NCBI RefSeq assembly: GCF_039519235.1
Contig: NZ_CP154351.1
Coordinates: 2,232,001 to 2,296,000, forward strand
Length of the DNA: 64,000 nt
Source: Micrococcus sp. 2A
GTDB taxonomy: Bacteria > Actinomycetota > Actinomycetes > Actinomycetales > Micrococcaceae
Reading direction: 5' to 3'
Shown: piece after piece, positions 55,293-63,533 of the stretch
How positions within the stretch are numbered: the stretch's first letter is position 1
How the letters are laid out: each line of letters opens with the position of its first letter
Position numbers and translations under genes: made by a program
The notes under the pieces: model-generated
The model's input: only the letters and a program-made list of their open reading frames with translations
Told to the model about the DNA's origin: nothing
Databases searched by the model: none

Positions 55293-55618
55293 CCTACGTG
55301 ATCGCGCTTCCCTGCGTGGACGTCAAGGACCGCGCCTGCATCGACGAATGTCCTGTCGACTGCATCTACGAGGGCGAACGCTCGCTCTACATCCACCCCG
55401 ACGAATGCGTCGACTGCGGAGCCTGCGAACCGGTCTGCCCCGTCGAGGCCATCTACTACGAAGACGACCTGCCCGACGAATGGTCTGACTACTCCAAGGC
55501 CAACGTCGAGTTCTTCGACGAGTTGGGTTCTCCCGGAGGAGCCGCGAAGACCGGACCGACGGGCTTCGACCATCCCCTCATCGCCGCATTGCCCATCCAA
55601 CACGAGCAGACCCTCTGA
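55289..55618 (+). CDS. 7Fe/2[Fe-S] ferredoxin (FdxA-type)
   Basis: 109 residues. [20 protein letters not shown] then [23 protein letters not shown], the cysteines of one [4Fe-4S] and one [3Fe-4S]/[4Fe-4S] cluster, as in FdxA. Electron carrier in the cytoplasm. 4-bp overlap with the MFS gene. Presumed partner of the oxidoreductase two genes upstream. Confidence 0.9.
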   Translation: MTYVIALPCVDVKDRACIDECPVDCIYEGERSLYIHPDECVDCGACEPVCPVEAIYYEDDLPDEWSDYSKANVEFFDELGSPGGAAKTGPTGFDHPLIAALPIQHEQTL

Positions 55619-55669
55619 GAAGGGGCTTCCGATTGATCCATACCGACACAACACACAATCCTTGACTAG

Positions 55670-55684
55670 TACCCCCTAGGGGTA
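55670..55684. promoter_or_regulatory. CsoR-type operator 2 (DUF1541-copB operon)
   Basis: TACCCCCTAGGGGTA lies exactly between -35 TTGACT (55662-55667) and -10 TATGGT (55685-55690), an ideal repression geometry. Confidence 0.85.
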
Positions 55685-55715
55685 TATGGTAGGCATATTG
55701 ATGAAAGGAAATGAC

Positions 55716-56315
55716 ATGCAGAGGAGACTGCGAACAGGACTGGCAGCGGGAGCGCTCGGAGTGGCGCTCGTGCTCGCCGGTTGCGCCAGCGGAGCAGACG
55801 ACGACCAGCAGACCGACCCTTCGGCTACTGAGGAGCATCAGGGCCACGGCGGCAACAACGCAGAAAGCGGTGATGAGGAGATGGAGCACCCGATGGACGG
55901 CGGACCGGCACCCGAGGGTATCGCCGAAGCCAGTGAGCCCACCTACCCTGTCGGTACCGAGGTGCAGCTCACGGCCGACCACATGGAAGGCATGGAAGGG
56001 GCTACAGCAACGATTTCCGGCGCATTCGACACGTACACGTACTCCGTGAACTACACGCCCGCAGGTGGCGGCGACCCCGTCACTGATCACAAGTGGGTCG
56101 TGCAGGAAGAAATTGAGGATGCCGGCGACGAGCGTCTGGCCGACGGCACAGAGGTGACTCTGCTCGCCGAGCACATGGAAGGCATGGAAGGCGTAAAGGC
56201 CACCATCGCTTCGTCCACCGATGAGACGGTCTACATGGTCGACTACGAGACGGACGGCATGAAGATGACGAACCACAAGTGGGTCGTCGAGAGCGAGATC
56301 CAACCAGCGTCCTGA
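55716..56315 (+). CDS. YdhK-type lipoprotein with two DUF1541 domains
   Basis: 199 residues. Lipobox LAGC, Cys near residue 21. A His/Met/Glu-rich linker follows (HQGHGG, MEHPMDGG). Two DUF1541 repeats each have the core TADHMEGMEGA / LAEHMEGMEGV and KWVVQ/KWVVES, which carry Met and His for Cu binding. AAAGGAA lies 6 nt before ATG 55716. Under CsoR operator 2, before copB. Surface copper binding is inferred. Confidence 0.9.
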   Translation: MQRRLRTGLAAGALGVALVLAGCASGADDDQQTDPSATEEHQGHGGNNAESGDEEMEHPMDGGPAPEGIAEASEPTYPVGTEVQLTADHMEGMEGATATISGAFDTYTYSVNYTPAGGGDPVTDHKWVVQEEIEDAGDERLADGTEVTLLAEHMEGMEGVKATIASSTDETVYMVDYETDGMKMTNHKWVVESEIQPAS

Positions 56316-56385
56316 GCCGACGTTCGCTTGCCCGGCCACCGGGTGAGCGGCAATCGGCCTGGCTCGATGACGGAGGAGAGGAATC

Positions 56386-58623
56386 ATGACGGACCCGAAC
56401 TCACACCAGCACCACGGTCACGAAACCGATACACCCGCCCACGGCGAGCATCACCACGGGTCTGTGTCCGCGCACGCCTCGGCGGATGCGCACGGCACGC
56501 GCGAGGGTCAGCACACCGGGCATCAGGGCCACGCCATGGACCACGGGCAGCACTCAGGCCACACGGGCCTCGACGAGCACGGCGGCCACGATGAGCATGC
56601 CCAGCACGGTGGGCACGGAGATCACAGCGGCCATGGCGGGCACGGGGACCACGTTGGCCAGTTCCGCCGACTGTTTTGGATCAACCTCGTCATCGCCATC
56701 CCCGCGGTCGCCCTCTCACCGATGTTCGCCATGCTGCTGGGCTACGAGGTCCCCGGCTGGGCGGGCTGGGTCGCCGCGGCACTGGGCACCGTCATGTACG
56801 TCTGGGGCGGCAGGCCCTTCCTCACCGGTGCCGTCAGCGAGTTGAAGTCCCGCAAGCCCGGGATGATGCTACTCATCGCTCTGGCGATCACGGTGGCCTT
56901 CTTCGCCTCCTGGGCCGCCACGCTCGGGCTCGTCCATCACGAGCTCGAATTCTGGTGGGAACTGGCGCTGCTGATCGTCATCATGCTGCTGGGCCATTGG
57001 ATCGAGATGCGCTCCCTGGCCCAGACCACCTCGGCGCTCGACTCGTTGGCGGCACTGCTGCCAGACGAGGCCGAGCGCGTCGAGGGCGAGAACGTCGTCA
57101 AGGTGGCCCCAGCCGACCTCGACGTGGGCGACGTGGTCATCGTGCGCCCCGGCGGCAGCGTCCCGGCCGACGGAACCATCGTCGACGGCCGCGCCGAGAT
57201 GGACGAGTCCATGATCACCGGCGAGTCCCGCCCGGTCTCTCGCGGCGAGGGCCAGACCGTCACCGCCGGCACCGTCGCCACCGACTCCGGCCTGCGGGTG
57301 GAGATCACCGCCACCGGTGACGACACCGCCCTGGCCGGCATCAACCGGCTCGTCGCCGAGGCGCAGAACTCATCCTCCCGCGCCCAGCGGATCGCCGACA
57401 AGGCCGCGGCCTGGCTGTTCTGGTTCGCTCTTGGCGCGGCGCTGGTCACTGCGGTCGTCTGGACGCTCATCGGCATGCCCGACGAGGCCGTCGTGCGCAC
57501 CATCACCGTGCTCGTCATCGCCTGCCCCCACGCCCTCGGCCTGGCGATCCCGCTGGTCGTCTCCATCGCCACCGAGCGAGCCGCCCGCGGAGGCGTCCTA
57601 GTGAAGGACCGCCTGGCGCTGGAGTCCATGCGGCAGGTCGACGCGGTCCTGTTCGACAAGACCGGCACGCTGACCAAGGGCGAGCCCACCGTCACCGGCG
57701 TCGAGCCGACCGGCGAACTCGACGCCGACCAGGTCCTCGCCCTCGCTGCCTCGGCCGAGGCCGACAGCGAGCACCCGCTCGCCAAGGCCATCGTCACCGC
57801 CGCCAAGGACAAGGGCCTTGCCCTCCAGCAGGCCAGCGGCTTCTCATCCTCGCCCGCCGTCGGCGTCACCGCGACCGTCTCCGGCCAGGAGGTCCGCGTC
57901 GGCGGGCCCCGGCTGCTCGAGGAGACCGGTCAGCACGAGGTCGGCACGGCCGAGGCATGGCGCTCCGAGGGCGCGATCATTCTGCACGTTCTCCGCGGCG
58001 GCCAGGTGGTCGGCGGGCTGAGGCTCGCCGACGAGGTCCGGCCAGAATCCCGCGACGCCGTCGACGCCCTCCACGCCCTCGGCGTCGAGGTCGTCATGAT
58101 CACCGGCGATGCCGAGGCGGTCGCGAACGAGGTCGGCAAGGAGCTCGGCATCGACCGCGTCTTCGCCGGCGTGCGCCCGGAGGACAAGTCCGCGAAGGTC
58201 TCCCAGCTGCAGGAAGAGGGCAAGAGGGTCGCGATGGTCGGCGACGGCGTCAACGACGCCCCGGCTCTGGCGCAGGCCGATGTCGGCATCGCGATCGGCG
58301 CGGGCACCGATGTCGCCATCGCCTCGGCCGGGGTGATCCTGGCCAGTTCCGACCCACGCAGCGTGCTCTCGATCATCCAGCTGTCGCGACGCGCATACGG
58401 CAAGATGAAGCAGAACCTGTGGTGGGCCGCCGGCTACAACCTTCTTTCGGTGCCGTTGGCGGCCGGTATCCTCGCACCGGTGGGATTCGTCCTGCCAATG
58501 TCGATCGGCGCGATCCTGATGTCAGCCTCCACCGTGGTTGTCGCGCTCAACGCCCAGCTGCTGCGGCGCATCGACCTCACACCCGAAGCCAGCACGCGTT
58601 CCGTCCTGGAGCGCCAGAAGTAA
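56386..58623 (+). CDS. copB: CopB-type copper-transporting ATPase (CPH motif)
   Basis: 745 residues. The N-terminal 90 residues are a His/Gly/Asp-rich metal-binding tail with no HMA. Transport motif IACPHALGLAIPLV (CPH) marks P1B-3 ATPases, which prefer Cu(II) or Ag(I). DKTGTLTKGEP, ITGESRPVS and [16 protein letters not shown] are intact. It complements CopA (CPC). 70 nt after the DUF1541 gene, with a weak inverted repeat in the gap. Confidence 0.95.
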   Translation: MTDPNSHQHHGHETDTPAHGEHHHGSVSAHASADAHGTREGQHTGHQGHAMDHGQHSGHTGLDEHGGHDEHAQHGGHGDHSGHGGHGDHVGQFRRLFWINLVIAIPAVALSPMFAMLLGYEVPGWAGWVAAALGTVMYVWGGRPFLTGAVSELKSRKPGMMLLIALAITVAFFASWAATLGLVHHELEFWWELALLIVIMLLGHWIEMRSLAQTTSALDSLAALLPDEAERVEGENVVKVAPADLDVGDVVIVRPGGSVPADGTIVDGRAEMDESMITGESRPVSRGEGQTVTAGTVATDSGLRVEITATGDDTALAGINRLVAEAQNSSSRAQRIADKAAAWLFWFALGAALVTAVVWTLIGMPDEAVVRTITVLVIACPHALGLAIPLVVSIATERAARGGVLVKDRLALESMRQVDAVLFDKTGTLTKGEPTVTGVEPTGELDADQVLALAASAEADSEHPLAKAIVTAAKDKGLALQQASGFSSSPAVGVTATVSGQEVRVGGPRLLEETGQHEVGTAEAWRSEGAIILHVLRGGQVVGGLRLADEVRPESRDAVDALHALGVEVVMITGDAEAVANEVGKELGIDRVFAGVRPEDKSAKVSQLQEEGKRVAMVGDGVNDAPALAQADVGIAIGAGTDVAIASAGVILASSDPRSVLSIIQLSRRAYGKMKQNLWWAAGYNLLSVPLAAGILAPVGFVLPMSIGAILMSASTVVVALNAQLLRRIDLTPEASTRSVLERQK

Positions 58624-58633
58624 GGACATGCCC

Positions 58634-58939
58634 ATGTCTGTCGATACCGATTCCCACCAGCACGGCTACATCAGCGACAAGGAGCGCTATCTCGGCCGCA
58701 TGAAGCGCATCGAAGGACAGGCGCGTGGGATCGCGAAGATGATCGATGAGGAGAAGTACTGCATCGACATCCTCACCCAGGTCTCCGCTCTGACCCGTGC
58801 CCTCCAGGGGGTTGCGACTGGTCTGCTCGACGACCATCTCAAGCACTGCGTGCTTGATGCCGCCAAGCTCAGCGACGAGGCGGCCGTCGAGAAGATCCAG
58901 GAAGCCACCGACGCCATCAACCGGCTCGTTCGCTCCTGA
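58634..58939 (+). CDS. CsoR copper-sensing repressor, second copy
   Basis: 101 residues. Cys (KYCIDILTQ), His and Cys (DDHLKHC) are the CsoR ligands. Basic helix RYLGRMKRIEGQARGI. It is similar to the first CsoR but lacks its N-terminal extension and differs in the DNA-contact helix. ATG 58634 is chosen because AAGGA is 7 nt upstream; 58628 is too close. It follows copB by 10 nt. Confidence 0.92.
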   Translation: MSVDTDSHQHGYISDKERYLGRMKRIEGQARGIAKMIDEEKYCIDILTQVSALTRALQGVATGLLDDHLKHCVLDAAKLSDEAAVEKIQEATDAINRLVRS

Positions 58940-58991
58940 ACCCGGACCCCGATCACCGCGTTCCAGGACACGGCGGGCACAAACCCTCAGG

Positions 58992-59681
58992 ATGCCAGCG
59001 CGCTTGCTCCTTGCCGACGCGCCGTCCGCCCGCGACGCGCTCACCTTCGCTCAGCGGGCCGCGCAGGCCGGTGCCCATGGCGTGCGCTTGCAGGCCGCGG
59101 CCGGGCTGCTGCGCATGAGCGCAGCCGCGCTAACGCCCCGTGGTCCGCTCGACCGCACTCCTACGATCCTCGTCCTTCGCACGCTCCGCTCCGACCCCGA
59201 GCTGCAGTGCGACGTCACCGTCGACACCCTGACCGCGACCGCCGACCCCCTGACCCTGGCGTTGCCGGAAACCGCGCTGGCACCCGCCTGGACCAGCGTC
59301 GAACCCCCGCAACACGGGTGGAGACTTATTGCCGATGTGTCCAGCCTGACGCTGATGCGCAGCGCCCGTGCCGGCATCGAGGCCGTCGCCCAAGCACTTC
59401 CCGACAAACCCGGCGACGATGTCGTCCGCAAGATCCGGGGCACGGTCTGGGGCACCCCGGACACGGCACTCGCATCGCTGCCACAAGGCGTTGCGTTCGC
59501 CGCCTACGTCTTCGGGTTCCTCAGCCGAGGAAACGGGGCCACGATCTCAACCGCCGGCCGTTGGACGCGGTTGACCCTCCCGACTGGACACGTGCTCCTG
59601 CGCGGACCCGTCGCCTCTGGCCTCACCCCGATCCGCCGCACCCGGCCACGCGTCTCCAAGTCCGTCACATCGATTGAATAA
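58992..59681 (+). CDS. Unknown protein following the second csoR
   Basis: 229 residues, no membrane segment, no Cys-rich motif. Segments LLADAPSARDALTFAQRAAQAGAHGVRLQAAAG and TVWGTPDTALASLPQGVAFAAYVFGFL are unrecognised. ATG 58992 is 52 nt after csoR, with a weak AGG site. Codon use matches its neighbours. Ends 4 nt before the -35 of the next promoter. Function unknown. Confidence 0.6.
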   Translation: MPARLLLADAPSARDALTFAQRAAQAGAHGVRLQAAAGLLRMSAAALTPRGPLDRTPTILVLRTLRSDPELQCDVTVDTLTATADPLTLALPETALAPAWTSVEPPQHGWRLIADVSSLTLMRSARAGIEAVAQALPDKPGDDVVRKIRGTVWGTPDTALASLPQGVAFAAYVFGFLSRGNGATISTAGRWTRLTLPTGHVLLRGPVASGLTPIRRTRPRVSKSVTSIE

Positions 59682-59687
59682 CCCTTG

Positions 59688-59704
59688 ATACCCTATAGGG
59701 GTAT
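59688..59704. promoter_or_regulatory. CsoR-type operator 3 (wHTH gene promoter)
   Basis: ATACCCTATAGGGGTAT overlaps -35 TTGATA (59685-59690) and precedes -10 TAGTAT (59709-59714). Confidence 0.75.
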
Positions 59705-59722
59705 GGGGTAGTATTGATGACT

Positions 59723-60088
59723 ATGAAGAAGGTTGAGCACGTGCACGCCACGTATGACACACCGCATCTGAATGCGGCGGTCGGAGTCTTCGCGTTGCTG
59801 GCGAATCCGGTGAGTGTGAAGATGATCCTCGCCATTCGCGACATCGAGGTCTCTGCCAATCATCTGGCGGACATCGTCGACCTTCCCGTCGACCAGACCT
59901 CCCACGAGCTTCACCGCCTGGAGTCGGCCGGGATCGTGAGTCGGCAGCGACGCGAGTCCCGCGACTTCTACCTATTGAACGGTGTGCATGCCGGGGCGCT
60001 GGCTGAGGCTGCGATCTTCCATGCCGAACATCAGCAGCAGGAACGCACTCGTGCGGGTTCTCCCACCTCGAACTCGCGACCGAACTGA
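59723..60088 (+). CDS. Winged-helix (ArsR-like) regulator under CsoR-type operator
   Basis: 121 residues from ATG 59723; ATG 59717 and TTG 59714 are alternatives. The -10 ends 8 nt upstream, so a leaderless start is likely. HTH: LANPVSVKMILAIRDIEVSANHLADIVDLPVDQTSHELHRLESAGIV, an ArsR-type wing. Carries several His but no Cys near the wing, so metal sites are uncertain. Followed by a carboxymuconolactone-decarboxylase-like gene in one operon. Confidence 0.78.
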   Translation: MKKVEHVHATYDTPHLNAAVGVFALLANPVSVKMILAIRDIEVSANHLADIVDLPVDQTSHELHRLESAGIVSRQRRESRDFYLLNGVHAGALAEAAIFHAEHQQQERTRAGSPTSNSRPN

Positions 60089-60101
60089 CAGAGGAGGCAT
60101 C

Positions 60102-60620
60102 ATGCCCCGTTTTTCCCGATTGACCCCTGAGACCGCAGTGGGGGCCTCACGAGACTTGCTCGGCGATCTCGTCGAGCGGCACGGCCAGGTCGGAGACATG
60201 GTCTCGACGATGGCGCACTCCCCGGCGGTGCTCGGCGGCTATCTGCAGCTGAGCAAAGCCATGCGTCGCGCCAAGCTCGACCGTAAAGTCAGCGAGCTCG
60301 TTTCGATCGCCGTGCAGTCGAAGCAGGGATGCGGAATGTGCCTGGCCTCGCACATCAGCGCGGCACGATCGCTCGGGGTCAGCGATGACGAGATCGCACT
60401 CGCCCAGCAGGGTACGGCGATGACCAGCCCGGTCGCGGCGATGATCGCGCTCGGCCTCCAGATCTACCGTGAGCCTACGTCGATCACCGACGAGCAGATT
60501 GACGAGCTTCGGGGATACGGGTACAGCGACCGTGAGATCTCTGATGTCGTCGGGGTCGTGTCGCTGAACATTCTCACCGGCGCCTTCAACCTGGTTGCTG
60601 GCCTCACGCCGGGCGACTGA
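60102..60620 (+). CDS. Carboxymuconolactone decarboxylase / AhpD-like protein
   Basis: 172 residues. Core QSKQGCGMCLASHISAARSLGVSD contains CxxC plus His as in AhpD-type peroxidase reductases. LDRKVSELVSIAVQ and NILTGAFNLVAGLTPGD complete the fold. Probably thiol-based redox defence during metal stress. GAGGAGG before ATG 60102. A tRNA-Cys gene starts 15 nt after its stop. Confidence 0.88.
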   Translation: MPRFSRLTPETAVGASRDLLGDLVERHGQVGDMVSTMAHSPAVLGGYLQLSKAMRRAKLDRKVSELVSIAVQSKQGCGMCLASHISAARSLGVSDDEIALAQQGTAMTSPVAAMIALGLQIYREPTSITDEQIDELRGYGYSDREISDVVGVVSLNILTGAFNLVAGLTPGD

Positions 60621-60635
60621 CTTCGCCGGCGACTT

Positions 60636-60709
60636 GGTGCCTTGGCCGAGAGGATAGGCAGCGGCCTGCAAAACCGTTTACACGGGTTCGAATCCCGTAG
60701 GCACCTCCA
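60636..60709 (+). tRNA. tRNA-Cys (anticodon GCA)
   Basis: Acceptor arms GGTGCCT / AGGCACC, D arm GCC...GGC, anticodon loop CTGCAAA, T arm ACGGG-TTCGAAT-CCCGT, encoded CCA at 60707-60709. The anticodon stem has one mismatch (C with A) next to the loop. It is inside the metal island, not at its edge. Confidence 0.9.
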
Positions 60710-60753
60710 CTTCCCGCTGAGCCCAATAGGACACACGTCGTTGGAGGCGAGTG

Positions 60754-61050
60754 ATGGAGAGCCAGCACATCTTCAACGGTGACATGACACGCGCCGCGCG
60801 CATCCTCGTGAAGGTGAGCGCCCAATATATCGCCCGTGAAGCCAACGTGACCAAGGAAGAGTTGCGCGACTTCGAGAAGGGGCGACACGACTTGTCGTAG
60901 AAGAAGCAGGAGCGTGTGCGGGCCGCCCTCGAAGAATTGGGGGCAGAGTTTCTGCCTGACGGACCCAACGGCGGCTACGGCATCCGTCTGAAGTTCGGCC
61001 GTTCCAGGATCTACTCACTTGAACGTTGCGAGGGCGAGGGCGGGCCGCGG
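60754..61050 (+). pseudogene. XRE-family regulator interrupted by an in-frame TAG
   Basis: The frame reads MESQHIFNGDMTRAARILVK and continues to DFEKGRHDLS, then TAG at 60898-60900. The same frame goes on with KKQERVRAALEELGAEFLPD and GEGGP, which resembles the C-terminal half of a common small actinobacterial HTH regulator ending in a WEGEGGP-like tail. The stop replaces what is a Lys/Glu codon in intact members, as I recall them. After GGP the frame runs into unrelated sequence, so the 3' end is also lost. Confidence 0.75.
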
Positions 61051-61129
61051 CTCACAACAGAGTCTGATCGTCGGACCCAGGCCCATGTGCCCTTCTCGGA
61101 ACCGGATTCAAACCTACCTTTTCACCTGG

Positions 61130-61814
61130 AAGATCGCACCACGGCCTCACTGCGCATCCTGGTGCCGTTGCGCCTGGGCCGGCTTTGGCCGTCACACCTT
61201 GCCTCTGTTCCAGGAATGGAAGCGTGGGCACGCTGAGCTCATCGAATACAGTCGCCCGACGGACCCGATCTGGGCCCTGCGCGACGGGGGCGATCGATGC
61301 CGCACTCATCCGCTCTTCTTCACCCAAACGTGCCATTGGTCCGGGTTTGGAGCGGTTACCGCTGTTCACCGAACGCCTGGTTGCATCGGTGACGAGTACC
61401 GACTCGCGTGCCCGGCAGGAGTCGGTGACCCTAGCCGATCTCGCTGACGGGCCGGTGGCGGTCTGGGCGACCGCTCCGACGGCCACCGGGGAGCTGTGGA
61501 GTACGACTGCTCGCATGCCGCGCACGATCTCGGTGGCGAACACGGACGAGTGGTTAACCCGCATCGCTGTCGGCGACGCCATCGGCATCACTGCAGAGGC
61601 GACAACGCACAATCACCGCGCGCCGGAGGTGGTCTATCTGCCCATCGAGGATGCCCCACGGGTGACCGTGGCGCTGACCTGGCCAGGGCAGAGGAGGAGC
61701 CACCCGCAGGTAGGGGTCTTCGCCACCTGCGCACAGGACTACTTCACCCGACTCATCGACATCGGCTCCCCACCCCGCCTGCTCTCCACCGGGGCCGATG
61801 GTCAGCTGACGTAG
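61130..61814 (+). pseudogene. Decayed LysR-family regulator (effector domain)
   Basis: Pieces of a LysR effector domain occur in three frames: LRILVPLRLGRLWPSHL, then HAELIEYSRPTDPIWALRDG, then AIDAALIRSSSP, GLERLPLFTERLVASV and SVANTDEWLTRIAVGDAIGI. At least two frameshifts separate them and the HTH is missing. The last block to 61814 is a single open frame, including a final VVYLPIEDAPRVTVALTW. Confidence 0.75.
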
Positions 61815-61921
61815 CTCCCCACTGCAGCTATGCGACCGACCATCCCCCAGGTAGCCCATCCTCGGGTGCGACGGGACCCCTGAGCTTCATTCCGTGTCGG
61901 AGCAACAGATCACACTCGACA

Positions 61922-61941
61922 ATATCGCTCTAGCGCGATAT
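61922..61941. promoter_or_regulatory. ArsR-type operator of the CDF operon
   Basis: The palindrome ATATCGCTCTAGCGCGATAT lies between -35 TCGACA (61916-61921) and -10 TATGAT (61939-61944) and overlaps the -10. It controls the ArsR-CDF operon. Confidence 0.8.
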
Positions 61942-61950
61942 GATCGGCTT

Positions 61951-62340
61951 ATGGCGATGATTCAAGAGAAGGGGGCAACCCTCGACGAAGTGGCGACAGT
62001 AGCGTACGCCCACCTGTTCCAGGCATTTGCGGAGCCGACGAGGTTAGCGATCGTGCAGCACCTCGCCTCCGGGGAGCACCGGGTCCGGGACCTGGTCGAG
62101 CACATGGGCCTGGCCCAGTCCACGGTGAGCAAGCATGTCGGCTTCCTCGTCGAGTGCGGCCTGGCGACGATGCGCCCGGAAGGGCGCTCCACCTGGTACT
62201 CGCTGGCACAGTCCGAGCTCCTGCGTACCCTCATCGCCGCTGCCGAACGCCTCCTCGATGCCACCGGCACGCAGACCCTGCTCTGCACGCACCTGCGACT
62301 CCCACATACCCACCACGCGACAGATACGGACAAGAAGTAG
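61951..62340 (+). CDS. ArsR/CadC-family metal repressor
   Basis: 129 residues from ATG 61951, which lies 6 nt after the -10 box (leaderless). A longer frame from GTG 61894 would contain the promoter, so it is rejected. HTH LVEHMGLAQSTVSKHVGFL. The C-terminal LLCTHLRLPHTHHATD is Cys/His-rich and may bind Zn or Cd, as in CmtR/CadC types. Stop is 2 nt before the CDF gene, so it regulates that exporter. Confidence 0.88.
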   Translation: MAMIQEKGATLDEVATVAYAHLFQAFAEPTRLAIVQHLASGEHRVRDLVEHMGLAQSTVSKHVGFLVECGLATMRPEGRSTWYSLAQSELLRTLIAAAERLLDATGTQTLLCTHLRLPHTHHATDTDKK

Positions 62341-62342
62341 TC

Positions 62343-63284
62343 ATGGGCGCAGGACACAATCACGGCCCCGCCGCCAGCGAGACCGGTCACCCCGGAGATT
62401 TCCGCAAGAAACTCTGGATCGCATTCTCGATCACCGCGACGATCGTCGTTGCCCAGGCCATCGGCTCGATCATCACCGGCAGCCTCGCACTGCTGACCGA
62501 CACCGCCCATGCCATTACCGATGCCTCCGGGCTGCTGGTCGCACTGATCGCCGCGACGCTGATGCTCAAGCCCGCCAACTCCAAGCGCACCTGGGGGTTC
62601 CGGCGTATTGAAGTGATCGCAGCCCTCGGACAGTCGGCACTGCTGCTGGCGGTGGGCACCTACGCCGCCATCGAAGGCATCCGGCGACTGTTCGAGCCGC
62701 CGGAGGTGCCCGCAAGCGAACTGCTGATATTCGGCATCATCGGCCTGGTCGCGAACATCATCGCCATCACCATCCTCGCCTCCAGCCGCGGTTCGAACTT
62801 CAACATGCGTGCCGCGTTCCTCGAAGTTCTCAATGATGCCCTCGGGTCGCTCGGAGTGATCATCGCGGCGATCGTCATCGCCACGACCGGGTTCATGCAG
62901 GCCGATGCCATCGCCGGACTGCTTATCGCCACATTGATCGTGCCTCGCGCGTTCAAGCTCATGCGCGAGACCACTGGCGTCCTTATGGAGTTCACTCCCA
63001 AGGGCCTCGACCTCGACAAGGTGCGTTCGCACATCCTCGAACTTGACCATGTCAAAGATGTCCATGACCTGCACGCCTCCACTGTGGCGACCGGCCTGCC
63101 GATCCTGACCGCCCACGTCGTCGTCGAGGACGAGTGTTTCACCGACGGTCGTGCCGCGCAGACGCTCCACGAGATCAAAGATTGCGTCGCAGGACACTTC
63201 GAGGTCTCCATCCATCACTCGACCTTCCAGATCGAGACCGAGCACATTGCCGAACATGAACCGGAAATCAGCAAGCACGACTGA
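62343..63284 (+). CDS. Cation diffusion facilitator (CzcD-like) Zn/Co/Cd exporter
   Basis: 313 residues. Six membrane helices. Helix 2 motif DTAHAITDASG (His-x3-Asp). Helix 5 carries EVLNDALGS, where the usual His is Glu. N-terminal HNHG and C-terminal cytoplasmic beta domain with HSTFQIETEH. It expels divalent metals by proton exchange. Operon with the ArsR regulator. Confidence 0.92.
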   Translation: MGAGHNHGPAASETGHPGDFRKKLWIAFSITATIVVAQAIGSIITGSLALLTDTAHAITDASGLLVALIAATLMLKPANSKRTWGFRRIEVIAALGQSALLLAVGTYAAIEGIRRLFEPPEVPASELLIFGIIGLVANIIAITILASSRGSNFNMRAAFLEVLNDALGSLGVIIAAIVIATTGFMQADAIAGLLIATLIVPRAFKLMRETTGVLMEFTPKGLDLDKVRSHILELDHVKDVHDLHASTVATGLPILTAHVVVEDECFTDGRAAQTLHEIKDCVAGHFEVSIHHSTFQIETEHIAEHEPEISKHD

Positions 63285-63291
63285 ACGCAGT

Positions 63292-63321
63292 GCCCCTCCC
63301 GGGCTCGTTCCGGGCGGGGGC
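63292..63321. terminator. Hairpin after the CDF gene
   Basis: Stem CCCGG / CCGGG with outer GCCCC / GGGGC and one mismatch, 8 nt after the stop. Confidence 0.6.
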
Positions 63322-63344
63322 GCTTCCGCGTCACGCAGGTAGGC

Positions 63345-63363
63345 ACTACCCCTATGGGGTAGT
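63345..63363. promoter_or_regulatory. CsoR-type operator 4 (truncated lipoprotein gene)
   Basis: ACTACCCCTATGGGGTAGT, nearly perfect palindrome, upstream of the short lipoprotein gene. Confidence 0.75.
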
Positions 63364-63404
63364 AAGGCCAATTGGCACCACGGGCAGACACGGGAAGGAA
63401 TCCC

Positions 63405-63533
63405 ATGAAAAACTTCAGGCCATTCCCGAAGTACGGCGGAACGAAAACCGCTGCAATCACCGTCGTGGTCGGTGCTTTCCTGCTCACCGGATGCACGGCC
63501 GCCAACGACTCATCCTCAGCCTCCCGGCACTAA
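63405..63533 (+). CDS. Short lipoprotein, probably a truncated copper-responsive lipoprotein
   Basis: 42 residues. Signal KYGGTKTAAITVVVGAFLLT with lipobox LTGC (Cys at 30) and a Ser-rich tail ending SASRH. GGAAGGAA precedes the ATG. It follows CsoR operator 4. The N-terminus resembles those of DUF305-type lipoproteins from copper loci, but the His/Met-rich domain is absent. The next 100 nt, in another frame, read ASQHASAQIRKAARESIPD, possibly the lost C-terminus. Confidence 0.6.
   Translation: MKNFRPFPKYGGTKTAAITVVVGAFLLTGCTAANDSSSASRH

Noticed and set aside
60636..60709. tRNA-Cys as the att site of the island
   Set aside because: No duplicated tRNA 3' end was seen at either island edge and no integrase is present in the window.
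61894..61950. GTG start giving a longer ArsR protein
   Set aside because: The extension contains the -35, operator and -10 of the gene itself; ATG 61951 is at the leaderless distance.
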